Origin: Planctomycetota bacterium
Lineage (GTDB): Bacteria > Planctomycetota > Phycisphaerae > Sedimentisphaerales > SM23-30
Length of the DNA: 13,315 nt
Reading direction: 5' to 3'
NCBI GenBank assembly: GCA_022705365.1
Contig: JAKJEP010000057.1
Span: 1 to 13,315 of the forward strand
Shown piece by piece: positions 1-6,925 of this stretch. The notes under the pieces were generated by a model. That model was not told the origin of the DNA, did not search any database, and saw nothing but the letters and a program-made list of their open reading frames with translations. Each line of letters begins with the position of its first letter. Position 1 is the first letter of the stretch. The position numbers and the translations under genes are program-made.

Positions 1-291
1 GCGCAGGCGCTGATCCATGACCCGCAGGTGCTGATACTTGATGAGCCGACGGACGGGCTGGACCCGAATCAGAAGCATGATGTGCGGCAGTTGATTCAAA
101 AGATGGCCAAGGACAAATGTATCATTATTTCGACTCACATCCTGGAAGAGGTGGAGGCGATTTGCACCCGCAGCATTATTATTGCCCGGGGCAAGATTCT
201 GGCGGATGCCACCCCCAAGGCGCTGAAGGAGAAGTATCAGTTGAGCCTGGATGAGGTCTTCCGGAAGATCACGCAGAAGAAAAGTGCTTAA
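1..291 (+). CDS. ABC transporter ATP-binding protein, C-terminal part (GldA-like)
   Basis: The gene enters from the left edge, so only the last 96 residues are visible. Frame 1 is open from base 1, before any internal start codon. It reads through a Walker B segment (LILDEP, residues 11-16 of the visible part), a D-loop (GLDP, 19-22) and the H-loop histidine (STH, His46), which mark the nucleotide-binding domain of an ABC ATPase. The C-terminal half (GKILADATPKALKEKY) resembles the tail of drug/GldA/NatA-type ATPases working with ABC-2 permeases. The next gene is such a permease, 44 bases downstream, followed by GldG and DUF4340 proteins, so this subunit very likely powers that complex from the cytoplasmic side. 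Walker A and the signature motif lie outside the window. The ABC ATPase call is near certain; the GldA assignment rests on context. Confidence 0.93.
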   Translation, partial: AQALIHDPQVLILDEPTDGLDPNQKHDVRQLIQKMAKDKCIIISTHILEEVEAICTRSIIIARGKILADATPKALKEKYQLSLDEVFRKITQKKSA

Positions 292-322
292 TTGGGAATA
301 ATCAATCGCAATCGTTGGCGCG

Positions 323-328
323 AAGGAG
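323..328 (+). promoter_or_regulatory. Ribosome binding site deciding the permease start
   Basis: AAGGAG lies 7 bases before the ATG at 336. An in-frame TTG at 315 would place this Shine-Dalgarno sequence inside the coding region, so ATG 336 is the better start. Confidence 0.75.
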
Positions 329-335
329 TTTTTCT

Positions 336-1070
336 ATGAACGGCTTTTGGGCAGTTTGCAAACGCGAGTTAAAGGGGTATTTTGTTACGCCGGTGGCGTA
401 TGTGTTTCTGGTTATTTTTCTATTTTTCGCCGGGTATCTGACCTTTACCAAGGGCGACTTTTTCAAGATGCAGCAGGCGGATATGCGGGCCTTTTTCAGT
501 TTCATGCCGCTGCTGTTTGTCTTTATGGTGCCCTGCACCACGATGCGGCTGTGGTCGGAAGAACGGAAGACCGGGTCCATCGAGCTGTTGCTGACGCTGC
601 CCATCACGGTGCCGCAGGCGGTGCTGGGGAAATTTTTCGCGGCGTGGATCTTTCTGGGGATTGCGTTATTGCTGACCTTTCCCATGCCGCTGACGGTGTG
701 CTGGCTGGGCGAGCCGGATATCGGGTTGATTGTCATGGGATATCTGGGCACGTTTCTGATGGCCGGCGGGTATCTGGCGGTCGGATCGTTTTTCTCGGCA
801 ATCACCAAAAATCAGGTGATCAGTTTTATTCTGGCGGTAGTGGCCTGTGCGATTTTGATGTATATCGGCATGCCCAGCACGCTGGATTTTCTGGCCTCGT
901 TTCTGCCGCTGGGACTGGTGCAGGCGGTGGAGAATATGAGCATCCAGGCCCATTTTGAATCGATTCAGAAAGGGGTGCTGGAAGCGAAGGATATCCTGTA
1001 TTATGTGATTTTGATGGTCGGCTGGATTGCGGCGGGGATGATTATTCTGGAAGAAAGGAAGGCAGCTTGA
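336..1070 (+). CDS. ABC-2 type transporter permease (GldF-like)
   Basis: A 244-residue integral membrane protein with about six hydrophobic segments: near 17-37, 53-68, 97-120, 130-152, 160-185 and the C-terminal segment near 222-238. It starts with a short cytoplasmic N-terminus (CKRELKGYF) typical of ABC-2 permeases. After the second segment comes the conserved cytoplasmic stretch MRLWSEERKTGSIELL (E75, E76, R77), which in this family contacts the ATPase. Length and layout fit GldF/NosY-like permeases. It follows the ATPase by 44 bases, and its TGA stop shares an A with the ATG of the GldG-type gene (TGATG at 1068-1072), implying translational coupling. The role is to form the channel of an inner-membrane ABC exporter; the cargo is unknown. 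GldF is best known from Bacteroidota gliding motility, but homologs occur in many non-gliding bacteria, so motility should not be assumed. Confidence 0.9.
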   Translation: MNGFWAVCKRELKGYFVTPVAYVFLVIFLFFAGYLTFTKGDFFKMQQADMRAFFSFMPLLFVFMVPCTTMRLWSEERKTGSIELLLTLPITVPQAVLGKFFAAWIFLGIALLLTFPMPLTVCWLGEPDIGLIVMGYLGTFLMAGGYLAVGSFFSAITKNQVISFILAVVACAILMYIGMPSTLDFLASFLPLGLVQAVENMSIQAHFESIQKGVLEAKDILYYVILMVGWIAAGMIILEERKAA

Positions 1071-3085
1071 TGAACCGGACCTTGCGAGCGATTACCGCTG
1101 TTGTCTTTATCTGTATTATCATGTTTTGTGCGATTTCGCTGGTGCAGAATATGGGGCGGTCCCTGCGCGTGGACCTGACGGAGGGGAAGATCTATTCGCT
1201 TTCGGACGGCACCCTCAAGATTCTGGGAAAGCTGAAACAGCCCGTCAAATTAAAGCTGTACTATGCCAAGACGGCGGCCATGAAAGGGCCGGACCAGATT
1301 CGTTTTTACAACGATTACTATTTCTTTGTGAAAGAGCTGCTGGGGGAATACGCCGCCCGCGCCCCGCAGGGGATGATTGATTACCAGGTAATCGATCCGC
1401 GGCCCTATTCCGAGGAAGAAGAGGAAGCCCTGCGGTATGATCTGAAACGGTTTCCGATTACCGAGGAAGAGAATTTCTTTTTCGGCCTGCTGGTGCAGAC
1501 GGAATTCGGCGTGACCAAGAGCATCCCGTTCTTTTCCCCGGACCGGCAGAATTTTATCGAATACGATGTCAGTTCGCTGATCGATGCGGCGATCACCCGC
1601 GACAAAAGCCGGATCGGCGTGCTGAGTTCGCTGCCGGTGATGGGGGATGATGTGACCGGGTATATGGCCCAGATGATGCGGATGCAGGGGCAGCAGCCCA
1701 AGCCGTCCTGGACGATCATCGAGCAGTTGAAGCAGCAATTTGAGGTCAAGGAGATCAAGCCCGATGTCGAGGAAATCAAGAATGAGGATTTCGATGTGCT
1801 GCTGGTAATCCATCCCAAGGATTTGCCGGAAAAGACGCAGTTCGCCATCGACCAGTATGTGCTCAAAGGCGGACGGACCATCGTTTGCGTGGATCCGCAC
1901 AGTATTATCGATATGCCTTCGCAGCAGGCCATGATGATGATGCAGGAACCGCCGTCCAGCAGTTCGAACCTGAATACGCTGTTGCGAACCTGGGGGCTGG
2001 AGATGCCGGACCAGACGTTTGCGGGAGATCGGACGCTGGCCCTGTCGGCGGCGCCGCGTCCCAACGAGAGACCGCAGAAGGTCATCGCGTATATGGACCT
2101 GAACCGACCGGAGTGTTTCAACGCGCAGAATGTGATGGTTTCCAATCTGAACATGGTACGAATGATTTTTTCCGGCGTTCTGCGCCCGATTGCGGCGGCG
2201 GCAGGAACGGAAGGAAACGCATCCCAGGTCCAGCTTACCCCCCTGCTGAGCACCACCAACCGCGGCAATACCTGGACGGTAACCAACCCGTATGAGCTTT
2301 CGATGATGGACCCTTCCAAACTGCTGGACCGGTTCATCGAAGGAACCGAGCCGGTACATATGGCCTACTTCGTGAGCGGCCGGTTTAAATCCAGTTTTCC
2401 CAATGGGGTGACCGTGTCCGCGGAACCGGCCAAAACCGGGGATTCGGAAGATGAGGATCAGGAAAAACCCGAGGATCCGAATACCCGGCTGCTGACCGGC
2501 CTGACGGAGGCGGCGGAAGACACGCAATGCGCGGTAGTGGTATTTGCCGATGTGGATTTTTTGAGCGATATCGTCGCCTATCAGAAGACCTTTTTTGGGG
2601 CAGCCCCGATCGGGGATAATGCTACCCTGCTGCTGAACGCCATCGATACGGTCAGCGGTTCCGGCGATCTGATCAGTATCCGGTCGCGCGGGAATTTCAC
2701 CCGGCCGTTTAAACGCATCGATGAGATTGAGGCCAAGGCCGAAGAAGCCAGCGCCAAGGAAGTGGCGGATATCCAGGCGAAGATCAACGGTTTCCAGCAG
2801 AAGCTGAGGGAAATCGCTTCGACGGCGGAGTCCAAGGATCAGGCCCTGCTGGAGAGCACGGTACAGAAGGAAAAACAAAATATTGAGCTGGAGATTCGGA
2901 AGGCCGAAGGCGAATTACAGAAAGTGAAACGGGAAAAACGGGAAGAGATTGAAGGTATCGGTGAATGGCTGCGTATGATTAATATGACTTTTGTGCCGGG
3001 CGCGATTTTGGTGGTGGCGATTATTTTGAGTTTTTATCGCACGACGCGGCGGCGGCGCTATATCAGTCACGCCAGCGATGCGTAA
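1070..3085 (+). CDS. GldG-type ABC transporter auxiliary protein
   Basis: A 671-residue protein anchored at both ends. The first segment (about residues 8-27, AITAVVFICIIMFCAISLV) is followed by the GldG-type motif LRVDLTEGKIYSLSDGTLKIL and a large, probably extracytoplasmic domain of the ABC_transp_aux type (PF09822 by recognition). The region from about 553 to 632 is a charged Lys/Glu-rich coiled coil. It is followed by a second transmembrane segment (VPGAILVVAIILSFY) and a basic tail (TTRRRRY). Met/Gln-rich stretches occur near 196-208 and 284-296, the latter with four consecutive Met. The start is ATG 1070, overlapping the permease stop, with AAGGA about 10 bases upstream; a TTG at 1067 is a less likely alternative. 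In the family, GldG pairs with GldF; the biochemical role is unknown. The gene is intact. Confidence 0.9.
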   Translation: MNRTLRAITAVVFICIIMFCAISLVQNMGRSLRVDLTEGKIYSLSDGTLKILGKLKQPVKLKLYYAKTAAMKGPDQIRFYNDYYFFVKELLGEYAARAPQGMIDYQVIDPRPYSEEEEEALRYDLKRFPITEEENFFFGLLVQTEFGVTKSIPFFSPDRQNFIEYDVSSLIDAAITRDKSRIGVLSSLPVMGDDVTGYMAQMMRMQGQQPKPSWTIIEQLKQQFEVKEIKPDVEEIKNEDFDVLLVIHPKDLPEKTQFAIDQYVLKGGRTIVCVDPHSIIDMPSQQAMMMMQEPPSSSSNLNTLLRTWGLEMPDQTFAGDRTLALSAAPRPNERPQKVIAYMDLNRPECFNAQNVMVSNLNMVRMIFSGVLRPIAAAAGTEGNASQVQLTPLLSTTNRGNTWTVTNPYELSMMDPSKLLDRFIEGTEPVHMAYFVSGRFKSSFPNGVTVSAEPAKTGDSEDEDQEKPEDPNTRLLTGLTEAAEDTQCAVVVFADVDFLSDIVAYQKTFFGAAPIGDNATLLLNAIDTVSGSGDLISIRSRGNFTRPFKRIDEIEAKAEEASAKEVADIQAKINGFQQKLREIASTAESKDQALLESTVQKEKQNIELEIRKAEGELQKVKREKREEIEGIGEWLRMINMTFVPGAILVVAIILSFYRTTRRRRYISHASDA

Positions 3086-3127
3086 TCAATACCCAATGAT
3101 TTTTAATGACATAAAGGAGTTGTTTGG

Positions 3128-4276
3128 ATGAGCAACAAGACACTTTCTATTTTAGGAATTATTGCGGCGGTGATGATCGTGCTGGCGGCGTTGCAAGCGC
3201 GGCTGGCGCGGGAAAGGATGGCACCTGCCGCCAGCGGTTCGACCTATTTGATTCAAGGGCTGGATATTGCCAAGGTGGCCAAGATTGTGCTGGGGACCGG
3301 CAGCAATACGGTTACCCTGACGCGGGACCAGAACAATCAGTTTGTGATCACGAACAAAGAGAATTATCCGGCCACCATCCGGGAAGTGAATTCTCTGCTG
3401 AATGCGTGTCTGGACATTAAAGTGAACGCGCCCATCACCTCCAATCCGGATAACCATGCCGATCTGGAGGTATCCGAAGAAAAGGCAAGCAAGGCGGCCA
3501 AGTTCTACGATGCACAGGACAATCTGATTACCGGGATACTCATCGGCAAATCCGCCGGGGAAGGCGGCGGCACCTATGTCCGGCTGGCCAACAGCAACGA
3601 GGTCTATCAGACCAGCAGTTCCACGTGGATTCGCACCAATGCGGCGGACTATTTTGAAAAGGAACTGCTGAAGGTGAAGGAGGAAGATATTCTGGAGGTA
3701 AAGGTGACGGCGCCGGATTATGCCTATACCATTACAAATGAGGCCGGCAAGGATCCGGTGCTGAATCCGGTCCCGGAGGGGAAGAAGGTCCGGCCCGCCG
3801 AATGCAAGACGGTATTATCGGCACTGGCAAATCTGAATCTGACCGATGTGATGAAAAACCTGCCCTCCGGCGAGTTGAAATTCGACCGGTCGTATGTCTG
3901 CCGGGTGAAAAATTCGACCGTTTACACGATTGAGATTGCCAAGCAGGACGACAAAGCGTATATCCGGTGCGGGGCCGAATTTACCGATACGACTCCGGTG
4001 ATGAAGGAAAACCGGGAAGAATCCGAAGAGGAACTCAAGAAGAAAGAAGAAAAGCTGCTGGCCCGCGACGCGGCGGAGACATTTACCAAGAAGCATAGCG
4101 GCTGGATATATGAGCTTTCCAACTGGCAGATGAAGAATCTGACCAAGGATCTCAAGGACCTGGTGGAAGATATCCCAGCGGAAAAGCCGGCAGAAGAGGC
4201 CAAACCGGAAACTCCGGAAGCCCCCGCCGCAGCGCCCAGCACTCCCCCGGCAGAAGCCAGCCCGAACCAACAATGA
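3128..4276 (+). CDS. DUF4340 domain-containing membrane-anchored protein
   Basis: A 382-residue protein with one N-terminal membrane segment (TLSILGIIAAVMIVLAAL) and then a soluble, probably extracytoplasmic region matching DUF4340. The characteristic start is visible: an IAKVAKIVLGTGSNTVTL strand pair, then repeated beta-rich units such as GGGTYVRLANSNEVYQ and a segment DVMKNLPSGELKF. The last 35 residues are a low-complexity Pro/Ala/Glu tail, probably disordered. ATG 3128 has a strong AAAGGAG at 3113-3119, 8 bases upstream. The gene lies 42 bases after the GldG-type gene. DUF4340 proteins commonly follow GldG in such operons and are assumed to be accessory to the ABC complex, but no activity is established. 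It ends the visible operon, because the next gene is more than 100 bases away and of a different kind. Confidence 0.88.
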   Translation: MSNKTLSILGIIAAVMIVLAALQARLARERMAPAASGSTYLIQGLDIAKVAKIVLGTGSNTVTLTRDQNNQFVITNKENYPATIREVNSLLNACLDIKVNAPITSNPDNHADLEVSEEKASKAAKFYDAQDNLITGILIGKSAGEGGGTYVRLANSNEVYQTSSSTWIRTNAADYFEKELLKVKEEDILEVKVTAPDYAYTITNEAGKDPVLNPVPEGKKVRPAECKTVLSALANLNLTDVMKNLPSGELKFDRSYVCRVKNSTVYTIEIAKQDDKAYIRCGAEFTDTTPVMKENREESEEELKKKEEKLLARDAAETFTKKHSGWIYELSNWQMKNLTKDLKDLVEDIPAEKPAEEAKPETPEAPAAAPSTPPAEASPNQQ

Positions 4277-4310
4277 CAGGGAACCACTAAAAATAAGATT
4301 TTCAAAAGGT

Positions 4311-4348
4311 AAAACAGTGTTTTTGACCCCCTCCCTCACGGTCGGGGC
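4311..4348 (+). terminator. Weak candidate terminator after the ABC operon
   Basis: The 118-base gap 4277-4394 holds a short AT hairpin (AAAAC-AGT-GTTTT, 4311-4323). It also holds an imperfect GC stem (CCCC 4328-4331 with GGGG 4344-4347, inner CC/GG pair). Neither is followed directly by a T run. The position between two functionally different gene groups suits a terminator, but the structure is marginal. No convincing promoter was found in the gap. Confidence 0.25.
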
Positions 4349-4394
4349 TAGGATAATGCAATTTTTAGAGGTACCCCAGTTTTAGGAACAGCTC

Positions 4395-5510
4395 ATGATG
4401 GCTGATTTTGAATTATCCGAGCCAACCAGCCAACGAGTAAAATCGATTGACGCGCTGCGTGGTTTTGATATGTTCTGGATTATCGGCGGGGGCAGCCTGG
4501 TGAGAAGTTTCGCCGAGGTATATCCCTGTTCTTTCCTGAAATTTTTGAGCAGCCAATGTGAGCATGTCCGGTGGGAAGGGTTTCGTTTCGAGGATTTGAT
4601 TTTCCCTTTATTTCTTTTTATCGTCGGGGTGGTACTGCCGTACTCGATTTCCAGCCGGATGCAGCGGGGAGCTACCCATAAACAGCTCTATTATCATATT
4701 TTCCTGCGAACCGCCATCCTGCTGGTGATGGGGCTGGTTTTCAACGGGCTTTTGAATTTTGATTTTGCCAGGATGCGGTATGCGGGGGTTCTCCAGCGGA
4801 TTGCGATTTGTTACTTTTTCGCTTCTCTGCTGACGATGCATTGCAAGGTGCGGGGGCTGGCCATCACGTTGGTTTCGATACTGGTCCTCTACTGGGCGGC
4901 TTTGATGCTGGTGCCGGTGCCGGGCTTTGGGGCGGGCGTTATCACGCCGGAAGGATGTTTATCCAGTTATATTGACCAGAAACTCCTCATCGGCTCTTTG
5001 TATTATGGGTACGGAGATAACGAAGGGATTCTTTCCACGTTGCCGGCCGTTTGCTCGTGCCTGCTGGGAGTCCTGGCCGGGTACTGGCTGCGCAGCGGGA
5101 AAAGTCCGGAACGAAAAGCTGGGGGCCTGCTGGGAGCCGGTCTGCTTTGCCTGCTGCTGGGATTTTTATGGGGCAAGCAGTTTGCCATTATCAAAGTCAT
5201 CTGGACCAGTTCCTTTGTTTTGTTTGCGGGCGGCTGGAGCCTTTTGCTGCTGGCATTGTTTTACTATGTCATCGATGTCCGCAAATGCTGGAAGTGGTCT
5301 TTTTTCTTTATCGTCATCGGCAGCAATGCCATTGCCATCTATTTTCTGCAGCGGGTGGTGGATTTTAGGGAAATCGCAGAGTTCTTCTGCGGCGGTCTGG
5401 CCTCTGCCAGCGGTCCCTGGGGAGCCGTAATATTGGTGGTGGGCGTGATTGCCATCAAGTGGCTGCTGCTGTGGTTTCTGTACCGGCGCAGAATTTTTCT
5501 CAAGGTGTAA
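4395..5510 (+). CDS. HGSNAT-like / DUF5009 membrane acyltransferase
   Basis: A 371-residue multi-pass membrane protein with about ten hydrophobic segments. It opens with RVKSIDALRGFDMFWIIGGG, the N-terminal hallmark of the heparan-alpha-glucosaminide N-acetyltransferase-like (DUF5009/YeiB-related) group. A second motif, EHVRWEGFRFEDLIFPLFLF (residues 56-75), aligns with the family pattern H-x-x-W-x-G-x(4)-D-L-x-F-P. His57 sits where the family's proposed acetyl-accepting histidine lies. Family knowledge suggests acetyl transfer from cytoplasmic acetyl-CoA to an amino sugar across the membrane; the true acceptor here is unknown. ATG 4395 has AGGA 7 bases upstream (4384-4387); ATG 4398 is a near alternative. 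The gene stands apart from the ABC operon (118-base gap) and ends convergently with the XylR-type regulator. It could serve glycan metabolism with the right-hand locus, but is not co-transcribed with it. Confidence 0.85.
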   Translation: MMADFELSEPTSQRVKSIDALRGFDMFWIIGGGSLVRSFAEVYPCSFLKFLSSQCEHVRWEGFRFEDLIFPLFLFIVGVVLPYSISSRMQRGATHKQLYYHIFLRTAILLVMGLVFNGLLNFDFARMRYAGVLQRIAICYFFASLLTMHCKVRGLAITLVSILVLYWAALMLVPVPGFGAGVITPEGCLSSYIDQKLLIGSLYYGYGDNEGILSTLPAVCSCLLGVLAGYWLRSGKSPERKAGGLLGAGLLCLLLGFLWGKQFAIIKVIWTSSFVLFAGGWSLLLLALFYYVIDVRKCWKWSFFFIVIGSNAIAIYFLQRVVDFREIAEFFCGGLASASGPWGAVILVVGVIAIKWLLLWFLYRRRIFLKV

Positions 5511-5527
5511 ACCGGGAATCCGGTTTA
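5508..5527. terminator. Shared hairpin spanning two convergent stop codons
   Basis: A perfect inverted repeat: TAAACCGG (5508-5515), loop GAAT (5516-5519), CCGGTTTA (5520-5527). The left end is exactly the TAA stop of the acyltransferase gene, and the right end is exactly the TAA stop of the leftward regulator gene. An 8-base-pair stem with a 4-base loop between convergent genes suggests a bidirectional terminator. There is no clear T tract on either side, so Rho-independent activity is not certain. Confidence 0.6.
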
Positions 5528-6697
5528 TTGAATGCGGTGTAGTTTGCGGTATTGGAGCGGGGTCATGCCTTTTTCTTTGCGGAAGGACCGCCAGATGGGG
5601 GTGAGGTTCGGATAGCCCATCGACAAGGCGATCTGGGAGATGGAGAGATTCGTTTCGGTCAGCATCCAGGCAATCTGTTCCATGCGGACCCGCATGATTT
5701 CCTCGTGAATGGTGTGTCCCAGCACTTTGCGAAACTTCATTTCCAGGGTGCGGCGCGACAGGGTCACGGTTTTCATCAAATCGTTGACATGAATCTGGCT
5801 TTTGGCGTGATTGCGGATAAAGCGGACCGCATCGGCCACCTCCGCATCTTCGATGGCGATGACATCGGTGGATTGCCGGGCCACAATATGGGTGGGTTTC
5901 ATCAGGATTTGGCGCCGGGCAGGCTGGCCGGACATCATTTCGTCCAGAAGGCGGGCGATTTCATAACCGGCTTTCTCGAAATCCATCGCGACACTCGATA
6001 AGGGGATATCGGCCAGATCGCAGATGAGTTCGTCGTTGTCCACGCCGATGACCGCAACCTGTTCCGGCACCAGCAGGCCGGCCTGCGTGCAGGCTTCGAT
6101 GACCAGTTGGCCGCGGTCGTCATTGCAGGCCATTAAACCGACGGGCATGGGGAGCGACCGAAGCCAGCCGGCGAGGTAAAGGCTTTCTTTTTCCCAGGAG
6201 AGGTTTGCCGGTATTTTCGGCTCCTGATAGACATGGACCGTAAAGCCGGCCTTTTCGATGGTCCGACAGAATCCTTCGCAGCGGGACTGGGACCAGCAGA
6301 GATTTTCGAAACCGCAAAAGGCGAAATGGCGAAAGCCCAGGTTCAGCAGATATTCGGCGGCCATTTTTCCCACCGCCTCCTTTTCTTCAAAAACGTTGGG
6401 GACGCCGGCGATATTGCGGCGGGTGGGAATGACAATCACCGGCAGCCGGGCCGCACGGACCTGCTGAATCAGATTTTCGTTCAGCTCGTGCATGACGGTG
6501 ATGATGCCATGGATTCCTTTTACATCCATGCGGCTAAGCGGCTTTTTGCGGGAGGGGCGGCTGTGGTATTGGGGGTAATTGCGAAAGTATTTCCAGGGGC
6601 CGTGAATCTGGGAATACTGGGAGATGCCCCGTAAAATATCGCGGTCGCTGGCCCGCGATTTGTCCATCAATAATAAAACTTTTCGCACTTCACCCAT
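5525..6697 (-). CDS. XylR-family transcriptional regulator (LacI-like sensor, AraC HTH)
   Basis: A 390-residue regulator, close in length to E. coli XylR (392). Residues about 5-275 form a periplasmic-binding-protein/LacI-like sugar sensor. The start VRKVLLLMDKSRASDRDILRGISQY, the segment ACNDDRGQLVIEACTQAGLLVPEQVAVIGVDNDELIC and LSSVAMDFEKAGYEIARLL are all hallmarks. There is no LacI-type HTH at the N-terminus. The C-terminus (about 285-390) is an AraC/XylS domain with helix-turn-helices near 305-327 (LMKTVTLSRRTLEMKF) and 350-372 (ISQIALSMGYPNLTPIWRSF), ending GMTPLQYR. No clear Shine-Dalgarno precedes ATG 6697. The gene diverges from the symporter operon across 228 bases. It therefore probably senses a sugar linked to that operon and acts on the TGCGCAA repeats there, which is an inference. 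It may also act on its own promoter. The inducing sugar cannot be read from the sequence. Confidence 0.93.
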   Translation of the reverse strand: MGEVRKVLLLMDKSRASDRDILRGISQYSQIHGPWKYFRNYPQYHSRPSRKKPLSRMDVKGIHGIITVMHELNENLIQQVRAARLPVIVIPTRRNIAGVPNVFEEKEAVGKMAAEYLLNLGFRHFAFCGFENLCWSQSRCEGFCRTIEKAGFTVHVYQEPKIPANLSWEKESLYLAGWLRSLPMPVGLMACNDDRGQLVIEACTQAGLLVPEQVAVIGVDNDELICDLADIPLSSVAMDFEKAGYEIARLLDEMMSGQPARRQILMKPTHIVARQSTDVIAIEDAEVADAVRFIRNHAKSQIHVNDLMKTVTLSRRTLEMKFRKVLGHTIHEEIMRVRMEQIAWMLTETNLSISQIALSMGYPNLTPIWRSFRKEKGMTPLQYRKLHRIQ

Positions 6698-6754
6698 ACG
6701 GCTGCGGACTGACGCTCATAACTACTTATTTAGCAACAAATACAGTTTCATTTA

Positions 6755-6769
6755 CCGGTTTAAAACCGG
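6755..6769. promoter_or_regulatory. Palindrome at the regulator's likely transcription start
   Basis: A perfect 7-1-7 inverted repeat, CCGGTTT-A-AAACCGG. It lies about 6 bases downstream of the candidate leftward -10 box (6776-6781), so it would overlap the transcription start of the regulator gene. This suits an operator for autoregulation or for another repressor. The same heptamer pair, in the opposite arm order, forms the hairpin at 5508-5527. Confidence 0.45.
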
Positions 6770-6775
6770 CAGTAT

Positions 6776-6803
6776 AGTATAGAGTTATTTCTGGCGGAAG
6801 CAA
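6776..6803 (-). promoter_or_regulatory. Candidate sigma-70-type promoter for the regulator gene
   Basis: On the minus strand TTGCTT (complement of 6798-6803) and TATACT (complement of 6776-6781, five of six matches to TATAAT) are separated by 16 bases. They lie about 80 bases upstream of the regulator's ATG. The -10 is good and the -35 weak. Assigned by eye. Confidence 0.4.
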
Positions 6804-6809
6804 AGTAAA

Positions 6810-6840
6810 ATTGCGCAAAATGTAATCATTTATGCGCAAT
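6810..6840. promoter_or_regulatory. Candidate regulator binding site: two TGCGCAA repeats 21 bases apart
   Basis: TGCGCAA occurs at 6812-6818 and again at 6833-6839. The start-to-start distance is 21 bases, two helical turns, the usual arrangement for the two half-sites of an AraC-type dimer. The same stretch is also a near-perfect dyad: ATTGCGCA-AAATG-TAAT-CATTT-A-TGCGCAAT, interrupted by one extra A at 6832. The right repeat ends 7 bases before a candidate -35 box (6847) of the symporter operon, where an AraC-type activator would contact RNA polymerase. The likely binder is the divergently encoded XylR-type protein (inference). Confidence 0.55.
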
Positions 6841-6846
6841 AATATA

Positions 6847-6875
6847 TAGCCACACCGGGGGATAATCCTGATAAT
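6847..6875 (+). promoter_or_regulatory. Candidate promoter of the symporter operon
   Basis: TAGCCA (6847-6852, four of six matches to TTGACA) and GATAAT (6870-6875, five of six to TATAAT) are separated by 17 bases, about 50 bases before the symporter ATG. A weak -35 next to the TGCGCAA repeats fits an activator-dependent promoter. TATAAA at 6887-6892 is an alternative -10 without a good -35. Confidence 0.35.
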
Positions 6876-6925
6876 CATCGCGGAAATATAAATATTCTTT
6901 TAAACATCCGGAATTCGAGGTTGGT

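Noticed and set aside
315..335. TTG start for the ABC-2 permease
   Set aside because: The AAGGAG sequence at 323-328 would fall inside the coding region; ATG 336 has correct spacing to it.
1250..2878. Long minus-strand open frame (542 codons) opposite the GldG-type gene
   Set aside because: It is rich in His, Arg, Gln and Gly with no recognisable motif, lies wholly opposite a clearly coding gene, and looks like the mirror of a biased codon pattern.
4322..4350. TTGACC and GATAAT as a promoter for the acyltransferase gene
   Set aside because: The spacing between the boxes is about 23 bases, too long for a sigma-70 promoter.
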